Positions 24,801-33,801 are shown, numbered from the stretch's first letter. The stretch: 38,588 nucleotides of DNA from Aliiruegeria lutimaris (GCF_900099935.1 NZ_FNEK01000049.1:1-38588), one strand, 5' to 3'. Notes: generated by a model from the letters alone, not told the origin. A program made the numbers and translations.

Positions 24801-25216
24801 CGCACCTGCCCCTTAGCGAAAATCAGATCTTGCCCTTTAGGTGCGTAGCAGTCGTCAAAGCGTTTGTCAGAGAGAATTTTACCCAAGGAGCAAGGACTTG
24901 CCGAATGCTGAGCGAAGAAGCCAGCCCATGCTCCAGAAGACGTCGAAAAAGCTCTGCAACCAGGCAGGAGCGCGTTGGTTACCGCTTTTACATCCTCTCC
25001 GAATTGACCATAAATTGACTTGGTGGTTCCACCAAATGGAGCACCCGCATTGCTGACATTCGATGTCTTTGTGCCAATGAGGCTTCGTAACACAACAGGG
25101 CCATGAAAGAGAGGCAATGCGTGGCTCCGATCGGTCGTTGGAGAACTGAGTGCGATGACAAAGGGCAACCCGGAAACCAGTTCACGGACGGGGCAGACCA
25201 GTTTTGAAGTCCCCAT
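24797..25216 (-). CDS. Possible C-terminal remnant of an unknown gene
   Basis: Minus-strand frame of about 139 codons whose stop overlaps the TTG start of the GT4 gene. The last 100 residues look protein-like (FGGTTKSIYGQFGEDVKAV, GAWAGFFAQHSASP, DKRFDDCYAPKGQDLIFAKG) but I recognise no family. The start is arbitrary (an ATG at 25216), and the 5' part is adjacent to or overlaps the opposing sulfotransferase gene. It may be the tail of a gene truncated when the plus-strand genes arrived. Confidence 0.3.
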   Translation of the reverse strand: MGTSKLVCPVRELVSGLPFVIALSSPTTDRSHALPLFHGPVVLRSLIGTKTSNVSNAGAPFGGTTKSIYGQFGEDVKAVTNALLPGCRAFSTSSGAWAGFFAQHSASPCSLGKILSDKRFDDCYAPKGQDLIFAKGQVR

Positions 25217-25277
25217 CTGGGCACGAAGCCGCAACGGTGTCGCTTTCGCAGACGTGCCAAGACGTGGTGGTGGGCGT

Positions 25278-26150
25278 ATGCCAGATTTCTGTATCATCGG
25301 TGCGGCCAAAGCTGGCACCACGGCGCTCAATCAGATTCTGGACCGACATCCAGATATCTATATGAACCCTCTGAAAGAGCCGCATTACTTCTCCACAAAG
25401 GCAATCCGGAACTACGGCGAAGACTGGTATCGAGGCTTGTATTCTGACGCATTGCCCGACCAGATTTGTGGAGAGGCATCAACCTCCTACACCCGCCATC
25501 CATTGGTATATGGAACAGCGGAGCGAATGGCCGCCGCCAACCCTGCCATGAAGCTGATCTATCTATTGCGGGAGCCGGTCAAACGGATCGAATCCGAATG
25601 CCTCCAGATCCAGAAATACTGCCAGAACGTCCTCGGCGTGAGTTGCGTCGAACACTCTCTCGACGAGGTTCTTGACGCAGTCGAAAACCCCGACGACCCG
25701 CGCTACTCAGCCGTGATCGCTACAAGCCGGTATATCGAGCAGATCGAAGCCTTCGAAACCCACTTCCCAGGCGAACAACTGCTGGTTGTTTTTCAGGATG
25801 ATCTCTATCGCGAAGCCGATGCGGTGATACATCGTGTGTGCGACTTCCTCGACGTCGATCCTTTCCTGCTTGCCGGCGAAGCCACACGCTTGAATGTAAC
25901 CGCGGACTTCATTAACGCCAGCATGTGGGCGCGCCAAACCGAGAAGTTCCGTCGACTGCCATTCTATGATGTGGCGAAATCGTTACTCCCCATGAGCGCC
26001 AAGTCACGCATTCTCTCGTTTATGTCGAGCACTGGAGAGGAAGAGTTCAAGCTGAGCGAGAAACGGCGATGCAGCCTCGTAGAGGCTTTTCGCGAACCAA
26101 ACCGCAGACTCGAGGCACGCATTGGAAATCTTCCCCGTAGCTGGGAATGA
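25278..26150 (+). CDS. Sulfotransferase (PAPS-dependent), second copy
   Basis: Predicted 290-residue sulfotransferase starting MPDFCIIGAAKAGTTAL, which is the 5'-phosphosulfate-binding loop. LKEPHYFSTK, GEASTSYTRHP and LIYLLREPVKRIESECLQIQ (3'-phosphate binding) follow in the usual order. It differs in sequence from the first copy, so it probably sulfates a different position or sugar. The ATG at 25278 is chosen because the family begins just before the PSB loop and GGTGG lies about 10 nt upstream. The frame is open from 25155. Confidence 0.87.
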   Translation: MPDFCIIGAAKAGTTALNQILDRHPDIYMNPLKEPHYFSTKAIRNYGEDWYRGLYSDALPDQICGEASTSYTRHPLVYGTAERMAAANPAMKLIYLLREPVKRIESECLQIQKYCQNVLGVSCVEHSLDEVLDAVENPDDPRYSAVIATSRYIEQIEAFETHFPGEQLLVVFQDDLYREADAVIHRVCDFLDVDPFLLAGEATRLNVTADFINASMWARQTEKFRRLPFYDVAKSLLPMSAKSRILSFMSSTGEEEFKLSEKRRCSLVEAFREPNRRLEARIGNLPRSWE

Positions 26151-26188
26151 CAGGTAAGGTATTCGGCTGATCCTGGCTCTTTTCTTCC

Positions 26189-27142
26189 GTGCGATTGCCT
26201 TTGCAGGGCCGTCGGCTATTGTCCGCTCAACTCGACCAATCAGAGCATGTCATCGTGTTTGAAAGATTAAAAAAGGCTACCGCGCCGACAGTTCTGCTCT
26301 TGTCGGCATCAATGTTGCGCGGGACATCAATTGGCGCTGACACGAAGGATCGCCTTTGGAAGATCCTACAACGCTACGCTGCCTATTTCGACGTTTTCAC
26401 CGAGGCAAGTCTGGTCAACGGGATGAAGGTTCGGGTGTCCAGCAACCCGAGGGTAGAGCAGGAGATTTTCTTGTTCGGCGAATGGGAACCACTCTTTACG
26501 CGTTACCTGAGAAGCATCCCCCCGAACGATGGCATTTTTCTCGATATAGGCGCCAACATCGGATATTTTTCCTTGGTTGCCTGCTCCAGTTTTCGCGAGG
26601 TCCATGCCATCGAAGCGTCTCCCTCCACGAACCGCCGATTGGTCGAGAATATTGCAGCCAACAATATCGACAACATACACGTGTACCAGACGGCAGTCGG
26701 GGGGATCGAGGGGCATATCGATTTCTACCAGAATAGGGAGCAGAGTGGCGGCGCTTCGGTTTTTCGAACTGAAGCGAGCCTCTTCGAGGCCAGTGTCCCC
26801 ATTGCACCTGTCGAAGTCATCCTCGATGGCATTGACTGGGGACGGGTACGCTTTGTCAAAATAGACGTCGAAGGGCTCGAGGCGCCGGTGCTTGACAGCC
26901 TTTTGAGGCTACGAACGCTTCTGCACCCAGGAGTCGAAATCTTTGTAGAGTACTCTCCCGATCGCCGCGATTCCTGGCCAAGCATCAAGGCATTCTTGGA
27001 GAACGGCTTTTCTGCTTTCCTGTTACAGGGGCCCTATGATCGCCGGGACTACCTGGAGCCTCTTCGTCGTTCAGCTCTGAAGCCCGTCAACAATCCGCCA
27101 GTCGAATTCTGCGATATTCTTATTCGCCGCGACACAAGCTGA
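26189..27142 (+). CDS. FkbM-family methyltransferase
   Basis: Predicted 317-residue SAM-dependent methyltransferase. Motif I is GIFLDIGANIGYFSLVACSSF, followed by VHAIEASPSTNRRLVENIAANNI, the GGASVF loop and the diagnostic FkbM motif RVRFVKIDVEGLEAPVLDSL. FkbM enzymes O-methylate sugars or polyketides; in this locus a sugar of the EPS is most likely. The upstream GTG at 26189 gives the longest frame. A second GTG at 26255 may be the real start, and neither has a clear ribosome binding site. It is the last plus-strand gene of the glycan block. Confidence 0.85.
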   Translation: MRLPLQGRRLLSAQLDQSEHVIVFERLKKATAPTVLLLSASMLRGTSIGADTKDRLWKILQRYAAYFDVFTEASLVNGMKVRVSSNPRVEQEIFLFGEWEPLFTRYLRSIPPNDGIFLDIGANIGYFSLVACSSFREVHAIEASPSTNRRLVENIAANNIDNIHVYQTAVGGIEGHIDFYQNREQSGGASVFRTEASLFEASVPIAPVEVILDGIDWGRVRFVKIDVEGLEAPVLDSLLRLRTLLHPGVEIFVEYSPDRRDSWPSIKAFLENGFSAFLLQGPYDRRDYLEPLRRSALKPVNNPPVEFCDILIRRDTS

Positions 27143-27216
27143 GCTCTCGTCCTGGTTCCGGTCGGAAGAAACCAGGTACGCGAGTTGGGCAGGTGAAAAC
27201 TGTGTCTCGGCCGAAT

Positions 27217-27229
27217 GCCCGATAACGCA
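27217..27229 (-). promoter_or_regulatory. ops-like motif, copy D
   Basis: Minus-strand TGCGTTATCGGGC beginning 10 nt after the stop codon of the Wza-like gene, so it would be transcribed as the tail of the export operon. Over 18 bp it is identical to copy C. Confidence 0.5.
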
Positions 27230-27239
27230 GGCTCCCGCC

Positions 27240-28610
27240 CTATCGAGCCAGCGCATTGATGGTCGAGTTGAATACACCCGGTGTAATCTGGGTAATCACG
27301 CGGTTCCACTGGGTGACCGGTTGTTCAGCCACGAAGATCACGTCATTGGGGCGCAGCTCGAACCGTGTCGCCAACAGAAGCGATGCGGCATTGCCCGCGT
27401 TGAGCTTCCAAGCCGTGATCGAGCCGAACTCCTCCGCCGCCTGCGAGCCGCGGAGCACATAGATTTCCGACACGTTGCCGGTGATCGTGGGTATGCCACC
27501 CTCGGCATAGATGGCATCTGCCAGGACGGCGCGCTGCTCGAACGGCAGCGGGAACCGGGCCTGCTTCGTGACCTCTCCCGCGAGGTAGACATAGTCGCGA
27601 TCAACTGCCCCAAAATCCACCCGATCCTCGAAATTCTCGCGCGCCTCGTCCAGTTCCGCCCGTCGCAGGGAAATCTCGGTCTGAAGCTCCGAAATCGCCT
27701 GCTGGCGCGCGGAACGGCGGGTTTCGTTCAGCGTCAGCTGTTCCTGGAAATAGGCCTGTGCATTGTCCAGCCTGTATTCCAGGTCGACATAGACACTGTC
27801 GCCATCAATCAGGCGGATGCGCTGAAGCTTCCGTTGCGAGTAAAGCTCGGCCAGGGGAACCTGGTAGAGGCTGCCATTTCGATAGATCCGTACCGTGACG
27901 TATTCATTATCATCGCTCGTTGCACCGCCGGCTTTCGAGATTGCCTCGTTCAGGTAGAGCGGCTGCAACCCGATCGGCAGCACCCCAGGCGTCCTCACCG
28001 CACCACCGACGGAAACACGCTGCGAATTGAACGCCGCCACTTCGAGGCTGAAGGACGGATCAATCGAGCTGTCCACCAGCGCCTGAAAAACATTCTCATT
28101 CGCTTCCTCGAGGGTCAGGCCCGCAAGCCTCACGCGGCCGACGCTCGGAATGGAAATACCGCCATCATCCTGGACCGTGTAATTCTGCTTCTGGTTCTGC
28201 ACGGCCACCAGGCCCGAAAGTTCAGCAACAGAATCTCCGCCCGTCGGGGTCGCCAGAACAACAACATCTCCGACCCCGATCCGATAGGGAGAAATCGGCA
28301 CATCTGCCGGGATACGGGTTTCGATCGACCCGGGCCGGGTTTCCGGATCGACGGCGGGGTCCGGTAGCGTTCCCGCGCCGCGCAAACCGGAGCCTCCCCC
28401 TGCCGTCTGGCTGAAGACTGCCGGCAAGCTGTCCGGCTGGTAAGGAGAGCGGTTGGCGGCAAGCGTCGTCTCCGCGGTAATCGGAACCACGCGCACCTTT
28501 GCATCATTGACAATCCCCTGCGAGACGGTCGGGGAATTGTAGATGACACCACAACCTGCCAGCGTGGCGGCCACGCCCGCGAGAAGGGTGATCAGGATGG
28601 ATCGGCGCAT
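27240..28610 (-). CDS. wza: Wza-like polysaccharide export lipoprotein
   Basis: Predicted 456-residue outer-membrane lipoprotein that forms the export channel for the EPS. The signal peptide MRRSILITLLAGVAATLAGC ends in a lipobox with the lipidated Cys20. Next come the Poly_export domain (YRIGVGDVVVLATPTG, GGISIPSVGRVRLAGLTLEEA) and SLBB-type repeats (VSVGGAVRTPGVLPIG, YLAGEVTKQARFPLP). A helical insert of about 60 residues (FQEQLTLNETRRSARQQAI) separates the repeats. The ATG at 28610 is chosen because AAGGGGA lies 7 nt upstream and the signal peptide starts there. It is the last gene of the minus-strand export operon, 26 bp after YjbF-like. Confidence 0.9.
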   Translation of the reverse strand: MRRSILITLLAGVAATLAGCGVIYNSPTVSQGIVNDAKVRVVPITAETTLAANRSPYQPDSLPAVFSQTAGGGSGLRGAGTLPDPAVDPETRPGSIETRIPADVPISPYRIGVGDVVVLATPTGGDSVAELSGLVAVQNQKQNYTVQDDGGISIPSVGRVRLAGLTLEEANENVFQALVDSSIDPSFSLEVAAFNSQRVSVGGAVRTPGVLPIGLQPLYLNEAISKAGGATSDDNEYVTVRIYRNGSLYQVPLAELYSQRKLQRIRLIDGDSVYVDLEYRLDNAQAYFQEQLTLNETRRSARQQAISELQTEISLRRAELDEARENFEDRVDFGAVDRDYVYLAGEVTKQARFPLPFEQRAVLADAIYAEGGIPTITGNVSEIYVLRGSQAAEEFGSITAWKLNAGNAASLLLATRFELRPNDVIFVAEQPVTQWNRVITQITPGVFNSTINALAR

Positions 28611-28636
28611 GGGCGGGTCCCCTTTTGTGTTCTGGC

Positions 28637-29248
28637 TCATGGATAGCGATGTTGCAGGCGGATATATCCGAGATCGTCGCCGAGCCACTGACGTGATTGC
28701 ACCAGCTCTCCGGAATTGTCGAGCCAGTAGGAGTTGGTAAAGGATTGATCTGCGTTGAAACAGCTCTCGTCGGTTCGACTCACAGGGCGAGATTTTCCGG
28801 CGATCGTCACGATATCAGAAACACCTTGGGAGATTTCACACTGGTAGCCGCGAATAACGACCTTTTCCTCGCCATCAACGTGGCGGTGCAGCCGCGTTGT
28901 CTCGAGCGGTCGTGCCATGGACCGCCAGCGCGACGGGAAGAGCCCTTCCACCGACAGGATATCTGGCGTCAGTGACTGCGTCGCAACGATAATCCCGTCC
29001 TCCAGGGACAGCGTGTCGCCACCAGCTGAACGCCAGGTCGTTACGTCGCCATTGCGTGCCACCTGGCGAAGGACCGCGCCTCCATCCCTGCTTTCGAGGA
29101 TTGCCGCTATCTGTGGCGCCTCGCTGTGCGGGGTGCCGGCCTGGCCGCCAAGTTCCTGCGCGCCAGTAAGAGAACGAAACCCGGTTCCACAGCCAGAACT
29201 GCCCAGGACAAGAGCGGCAAGTGCCAGAATATGCCAGGTAGACCTCAT
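28637..29248 (-). CDS. YjbF-like lipoprotein (GfcB family)
   Basis: Predicted 203-residue periplasm-facing lipoprotein. The signal peptide ends at LGSSGC (Cys20). The mature part contains MARPLETTRLHRHVDGEE and the conserved ending FTNSYWLDNSGELVQSRQWLGDDLGYIRLQHRYP, characteristic of the YjbF/GfcB family in yjbEFGH and group 4 capsule operons. These proteins are needed for EPS secretion but their activity is not defined. The ATG overlaps the YjbH-like stop by 4 bp (29245-29248), showing operon coupling. The YjbG/GfcC partner normally found in this family of operons is not seen here. Confidence 0.85.
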   Translation of the reverse strand: MRSTWHILALAALVLGSSGCGTGFRSLTGAQELGGQAGTPHSEAPQIAAILESRDGGAVLRQVARNGDVTTWRSAGGDTLSLEDGIIVATQSLTPDILSVEGLFPSRWRSMARPLETTRLHRHVDGEEKVVIRGYQCEISQGVSDIVTIAGKSRPVSRTDESCFNADQSFTNSYWLDNSGELVQSRQWLGDDLGYIRLQHRYP

Positions 29249-31449
29249 CTCCAGAAACCGGCCCAGCGTTGTCGCAATTCGGGGTCCCTGTAATCCTTGA
29301 CCACATCATGGAGGCGGTTGCGCACAACCAGGCGTGCGCCGCCATCCCGAAGCACGGGCCGAAGAACCGATGAATAACCAGCCCGGGAAGGCTCGCCGCC
29401 CAGCCAGGAAAATGGAATTTCAAAGAAAATCCCCTTGTCGAAGGATCCCTCGCCGAAGTCTTCAAAGCTGACATCGGTGCGCGTGGCGAAGGCGCCTACA
29501 CGTACGCCATTGGCGAAATCGCGGCTGATCGTCAGCGTCGCTCCCCAGTCTTCTGCCAGGTAGCGACCAGCATCGACCTGCGCGAAATAGCCTTCGCCAA
29601 AATCATAATAGGCTGAGGCATGGCCGGTGATCACGTCGTAGTCCTGGAAACCAAGACCGCCGTCGAAATCTCGCTGCCGCGCGTAGTTGACATCGACACC
29701 AAGGGCGAGGGGTCCCGAGATCGGGTTCCAGAGCAGCTCAGCAGAGGCGCCGCCATACATGCGTTCGAGGTAACCGATCGTCGTTCTTCCAAAGAGGTTG
29801 GCGCCGGGCCGGAAGAAATACTCTGCCGTAAGATGACTGAGATAGGAACTGCCTTCCTTGTCATAGAGGTTCAGGTCGGACCGGACACGAGGCAGGACAG
29901 AGGTCGAGTCCCGCGTGGATTCCGCGCGATTGCCCGCGAGCTTGGCGCGGTAGATCCCGGAGAACACGAGACCAGGCGTGGGCGAGTACTGCGCACCGAA
30001 ATCCAGGCCGATATCGGCACGAACCGGCGCGTCGGGGTCGAAGAAGACGGTCGCGATATAGGGCCGCACCTCGAAATTCCCGTCCGGGTAGGCTTGAGAG
30101 GCGAACTCGGCAAAACCCGGGGCGTCGCCGGCGTCTTCGATATCGGCCCGAACATAGGAACTCCAGACCCTGTCAGGGGCAAATTCGAGGCGCTCGAGAT
30201 CGGAACGCTCGACGGTCACCAAGGACATGGGGCGGCCAAACTCCACTGGCTGCAACTCGAACGACTCGACAGCTTCCGGCAGGATGGCGGCCAGAACACG
30301 CGACGCGCGTCCAATCGCCTGCGGAACGGAATCGTAGGTCTTGTTCCTGAACCCCACCCGCACGGATGTGGCTCCAAGCTCGAAACCTTCGAGCTCCAGT
30401 CCCTGTGACCTGAAAGCGGCGTCAACACGCTCGCGGATTTCTGTCGGATCACGTCCCGCGAGCTTGTCTGAGGGAAGTCCCCAGGCTGCCAGGTCGACAT
30501 TTCCATTGCCGCGCACTGCCACCGGGGGAGGCGCAGGTTCTCTCCCGCCCCGGAATGGCGGAGATTTCGGGTTGGCGCTGAAAGACAATCTGATGCCAAG
30601 TTCCGAGCCGTACAGTGAATAGAGCCCCAGATCGATCCCGGGGCGCAGCCGGTAGTTCAGGCCGAAATTGAAGGGTGAACGGTGCTCGAAATCCGTATTT
30701 GCCTCCTCCCGTTCATAGGCATCCGATGAGTACTCGGCCGAGAGGGTCAACTTCTCGCTGGCCTGCCATTCAATGCCTCCGAAGAAAGCCGCGGGACCGC
30801 CAAACCAGTCGCCCGCATTGAAATCGCCACCTTGTCCCGTGTCTGCTTCTCTTTCCTTGAAGCTGTCAGATAGCTGCGACAGGGGATTGTTGAAGCCATT
30901 GTAGGAGCCAAGGCGGCCCCATCCAATGCCAGCCGTTAGCCTGAACCTGTTCTGGATTGTCTTGGATGCTACAAGATACTCGGAGGCAAATACGCCAGTG
31001 CCGGCAATGTCGTTCAGTCCTAGCACGAGTGACGGCCAGATTTCGCCTTCTTCCATGAGGCGCAAGGCCAAGTTAAAGCCGCGATCGTAGAGATCCCCCG
31101 ATCCGTCGACTCCAACCAGGCCCTTTGTGAAGGAATATTGATAGGATGCATAGAGCCAGGGAGCAAACTGGAAGCCAAGGGTCGTTCGCCAGAAGCCATC
31201 CCGCGCGGCAATATTCACTGACGCCTGGCCATCCGGTTGCATCACGGCCGAAGGCATATCGATCACGCCCGGGGGACCGTAGAATGACAGCGGGGGCCGG
31301 ATTGCCGGGAGATGCGCAGCGTCCTGAGACGACGCTTGTTCGGTCAACAGGGCACTAAACACAATGACAGCGACCGCCATTCCTGCGGCGTGCCGGGCCA
31401 CGTTCCTCGATCGCACAAAGCGGTCGGCGTTATAGTCTGACTGCCCCAC
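29245..31449 (-). CDS. YjbH-like outer-membrane EPS secretion protein (GfcD family)
   Basis: Predicted 734-residue exported beta-rich protein. A signal sequence (MAVAVIVFSALLTEQASSQ) follows a basic N-terminus. The mature part starts PPLSFYGPPGVIDMPSA, the family entry motif, followed by many aromatic-ended amphipathic strands (LYASYQYSFTKGLVGVDGSGD, GDWFGGPAAFFGGIEW). The C-terminal half reads as a second beta-barrel. YjbH/GfcD proteins are thought to form an outer-membrane route for secreted polysaccharide. A weak start at 31449 is accepted because the signal peptide lies 20 residues in. 142 bp separate it from the Wzc-like gene. Confidence 0.87.
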   Translation of the reverse strand: MGQSDYNADRFVRSRNVARHAAGMAVAVIVFSALLTEQASSQDAAHLPAIRPPLSFYGPPGVIDMPSAVMQPDGQASVNIAARDGFWRTTLGFQFAPWLYASYQYSFTKGLVGVDGSGDLYDRGFNLALRLMEEGEIWPSLVLGLNDIAGTGVFASEYLVASKTIQNRFRLTAGIGWGRLGSYNGFNNPLSQLSDSFKEREADTGQGGDFNAGDWFGGPAAFFGGIEWQASEKLTLSAEYSSDAYEREEANTDFEHRSPFNFGLNYRLRPGIDLGLYSLYGSELGIRLSFSANPKSPPFRGGREPAPPPVAVRGNGNVDLAAWGLPSDKLAGRDPTEIRERVDAAFRSQGLELEGFELGATSVRVGFRNKTYDSVPQAIGRASRVLAAILPEAVESFELQPVEFGRPMSLVTVERSDLERLEFAPDRVWSSYVRADIEDAGDAPGFAEFASQAYPDGNFEVRPYIATVFFDPDAPVRADIGLDFGAQYSPTPGLVFSGIYRAKLAGNRAESTRDSTSVLPRVRSDLNLYDKEGSSYLSHLTAEYFFRPGANLFGRTTIGYLERMYGGASAELLWNPISGPLALGVDVNYARQRDFDGGLGFQDYDVITGHASAYYDFGEGYFAQVDAGRYLAEDWGATLTISRDFANGVRVGAFATRTDVSFEDFGEGSFDKGIFFEIPFSWLGGEPSRAGYSSVLRPVLRDGGARLVVRNRLHDVVKDYRDPELRQRWAGFWR

Positions 31450-31591
31450 TGACGCTTGCCCGTCTTGCTCTCAAATCCCCGACGATTCTACACGTCCCTT
31501 CGACGGCACCTTACGGCTCCAGGAGTGGCGGCGACAGAAAAATCAAGCTCCTTGCAGCAAGATATATGCAATAGTGGTTGTTTGGACCACA

Positions 31592-33769
31592 TCATCTGCT
31601 CCCGTAATACCCGGCTCGGCCGTAACCGTAACCGCCATAATCCTTTCCGTAGCCGTAACGGCGCATCCCCTTCGGGTCGACATTGGTCAGCACAATACCC
31701 GCAACCTTTGCATCCACGGACGCAAAGGCACCAAGCCCTTGCTCGAGTTGCGTTCCAGTTGTGCTGTCCCACTTGACGTTGACCAGCACAACATCCGAAA
31801 GCATCGCAATACTCCTGGCATCAGGTACCAGCAACACCGGCGGAGTATCAATGATGACCTGATCGTACTTGTCGCGAAGCTGCATGAGAAGCTCTCTGAA
31901 CTTCTCCGAGGCAAAGAGATCAGCCGCGCTGACGGAGGTGTTCTCACCGGGAAGGATATCGAAGCCTGTTTTCTCGTCCGAATGGATCACATCCTGCAAT
32001 TCCGCGTCCCCCGAAAGCACGGACACGAAGCCAAGGTTGTGTTCGAGATTGAAATACTGATCCATCACCCTCCGTCGGATATCTCCTTCGAGCAGAAGAA
32101 CCTTTCGGTTGAGGGCGGCGTAATGGTAGGCCAGCGTGATCGCGGTTGTTGTCTTTCCTTCGCCCGGAACGCAGGAGGTCGACAGGATGACCTTGGGTGG
32201 ATGATCGACATTCGACAGATCGATCGATGTCCTGAGGTTTCGGGTCGCCTCCGCTGCCGGCGAGGTGACATTCTTGACAATATGGGGCACGAGTTTCGAG
32301 CGATCCCTGATCGGCATGACCGGAATTTGCCCCAGGACCGGGTAGCCGGTGGCCTGTTCGAGTTGCTTTGCCGTCCGGAAACCGCGATTGAGCATTTCAC
32401 GCAGCAATACGATACCACTGCCGACCAGGACGCCCAGAATCAGCGCCATCATGACGATACGAGACTTGCGGGGAGCGAAGGGAACTTTCGGCACCACGGC
32501 TGGGGAGATGACACGGGCATCCGCCTTCTGGATACCCTCTTGGATCGAGATTTCGCGAAAACGCACGAGGAAGCTTTCGTAAATCAGGCGGTTGGCCTCG
32601 ACCTCGCGCTCGAGCTGCTCAAGCGTTACGAGATCCTGGGACTGCTTGTCGACCCTCAAGGCCATGCGCGCAGCCGAACTTTCGAGCGCAGATGCCTGTT
32701 CTTCGAGGCGCGAGAGTTCGCCGACAAATCGTGCCTGCACCTGTGCCAGTCGCGTGTCGAAAGTCGTTTGGCGTGCCAACCCCTGCTCAACGTCCAAGGC
32801 AATTCTTTCTAGCCTGGGATCGTTGGCCGCCTCGAGAATGGCTTGCCGACTGCCTGAAGCCACGGCAGTCTCCAGTGCCGATTGCTTCTCCTTTGCCTGC
32901 TCTGTTTCCCGTCGCGTCGCCAGTGCTCGTTCCCGCAGATCCTTGAGCTGCCTGTTCATAGCCGTCAGCGTCTCGGCGCTCACCAAATCGATGGATGCAT
33001 TGAATTCCTTCGCCGCGGTTTCGGAGGATTCCAAATCTGCGCGCAGCTCGACGACCCTATCCGATAGCCAGACAGAGGCCTGTTCCGTGGCGTCGTATTT
33101 TTGCTGCAACTGGTCTTCGATATAGACTTGGGCAAGCGTATCCGCGAGCAGGGCGGCCTTGTCCGGGGAGGTCCAGTCGGCTCGGATAGAAAAGACGAGC
33201 GAATAATCCCTGTTGTTAATCGAAAAGACTGACAAGGCCTTCGTAATCGTGTTTTCCAGAATCTCCTCGTCACTTGGGGGAGGGGCAGGCATCGCTTCTT
33301 CAACCCCCAGGGTCGCCATCAGTCCGCTTCTCACCAGTGAGCGCAGCGACGTCCTGGGACCGTCCGATGGCGGCGGGTTGAACTCTGGATCATTCACGAG
33401 GTCGAGCTTCTCGACAAGTTTCCGCCCGAGCGCCCGGGATTGCAGGATTTCGACCTCAGTATAAAGGGCCATCCCGCTCCCGCTTGCTGGAAAGCCTGCA
33501 ACAACAGCTTCGATTGGACTGACATTTTCCGCCCGGTCGATAAGCGCAACAACACTCGTCGCGCTGTAGACCGGTACAGTCATCCTAAAAGCATAAAATC
33601 CACCGGCCAGCATGGCCAATACGGCGCAGAATCCGATAATCCATTTCCCGCGCCACAGCGTGCGAAAAACGGCAAGCAGATCGATTGAATCATCGTCGGC
33701 ATAGCCCTCCGGAAGGCTCCGGTTTCTTGCCTGGTCTTGGTTGTCTCGCACTTTGTTGTTCACCGACAT
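31592..33769 (-). CDS. Wzc-like polysaccharide co-polymerase and tyrosine autokinase
   Basis: Predicted 725-residue inner-membrane protein. The Wzz domain spans two membrane helices (first at about 43-62; second near PRKSRIVMMALILGVLVGSGIVLL) with a long periplasmic coiled coil. The cytoplasmic BY-kinase has Walker A VPGEGKTTT (about 534-542), Walker A' VLLLEGD and Walker B VIIDTPP (about 638). The C-terminus is a Tyr cluster (RRYGYGKDYGGYGYGRAGYYGSR contains seven Tyr), the usual autophosphorylation tail controlling chain length. The ATG at 33769 is preferred over one 27 bp upstream that lies within a palindrome. No dedicated tyrosine phosphatase gene is seen in the window. Confidence 0.92.
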   Translation of the reverse strand: MSVNNKVRDNQDQARNRSLPEGYADDDSIDLLAVFRTLWRGKWIIGFCAVLAMLAGGFYAFRMTVPVYSATSVVALIDRAENVSPIEAVVAGFPASGSGMALYTEVEILQSRALGRKLVEKLDLVNDPEFNPPPSDGPRTSLRSLVRSGLMATLGVEEAMPAPPPSDEEILENTITKALSVFSINNRDYSLVFSIRADWTSPDKAALLADTLAQVYIEDQLQQKYDATEQASVWLSDRVVELRADLESSETAAKEFNASIDLVSAETLTAMNRQLKDLRERALATRRETEQAKEKQSALETAVASGSRQAILEAANDPRLERIALDVEQGLARQTTFDTRLAQVQARFVGELSRLEEQASALESSAARMALRVDKQSQDLVTLEQLEREVEANRLIYESFLVRFREISIQEGIQKADARVISPAVVPKVPFAPRKSRIVMMALILGVLVGSGIVLLREMLNRGFRTAKQLEQATGYPVLGQIPVMPIRDRSKLVPHIVKNVTSPAAEATRNLRTSIDLSNVDHPPKVILSTSCVPGEGKTTTAITLAYHYAALNRKVLLLEGDIRRRVMDQYFNLEHNLGFVSVLSGDAELQDVIHSDEKTGFDILPGENTSVSAADLFASEKFRELLMQLRDKYDQVIIDTPPVLLVPDARSIAMLSDVVLVNVKWDSTTGTQLEQGLGAFASVDAKVAGIVLTNVDPKGMRRYGYGKDYGGYGYGRAGYYGSR

Positions 33770-33787
33770 CTGCCTGCAACTATTGGA

Positions 33788-33801
33788 GCCGAACATTCGG
33801 C
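33788..33801. promoter_or_regulatory. Perfect inverted repeat just upstream of the Wzc-like gene
   Basis: GCCGAA-CA-TTCGGC, two 6-bp arms separated by 2 bp, 19 bp before the preferred ATG of the kinase gene. It could be an operator or a short mRNA hairpin affecting translation start. The size is also compatible with chance. Confidence 0.3.

Noticed and set aside
27321-28367. Long plus-strand open frame (348 codons) opposite the Wza-like gene
   Set aside because: Antisense shadow of a GC-rich gene; Arg/His-rich, no domain, and fully covered by a well-supported export lipoprotein.
29620-30408. Plus-strand open frame opposite the YjbH-like gene
   Set aside because: Antisense shadow; composition rich in Arg, Asp and Gly with no domain.
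31574-32812. Long plus-strand open frame (412 codons) opposite the Wzc-like gene
   Set aside because: Covers the BY-kinase domain in antisense; no recognisable motifs or ribosome binding site.
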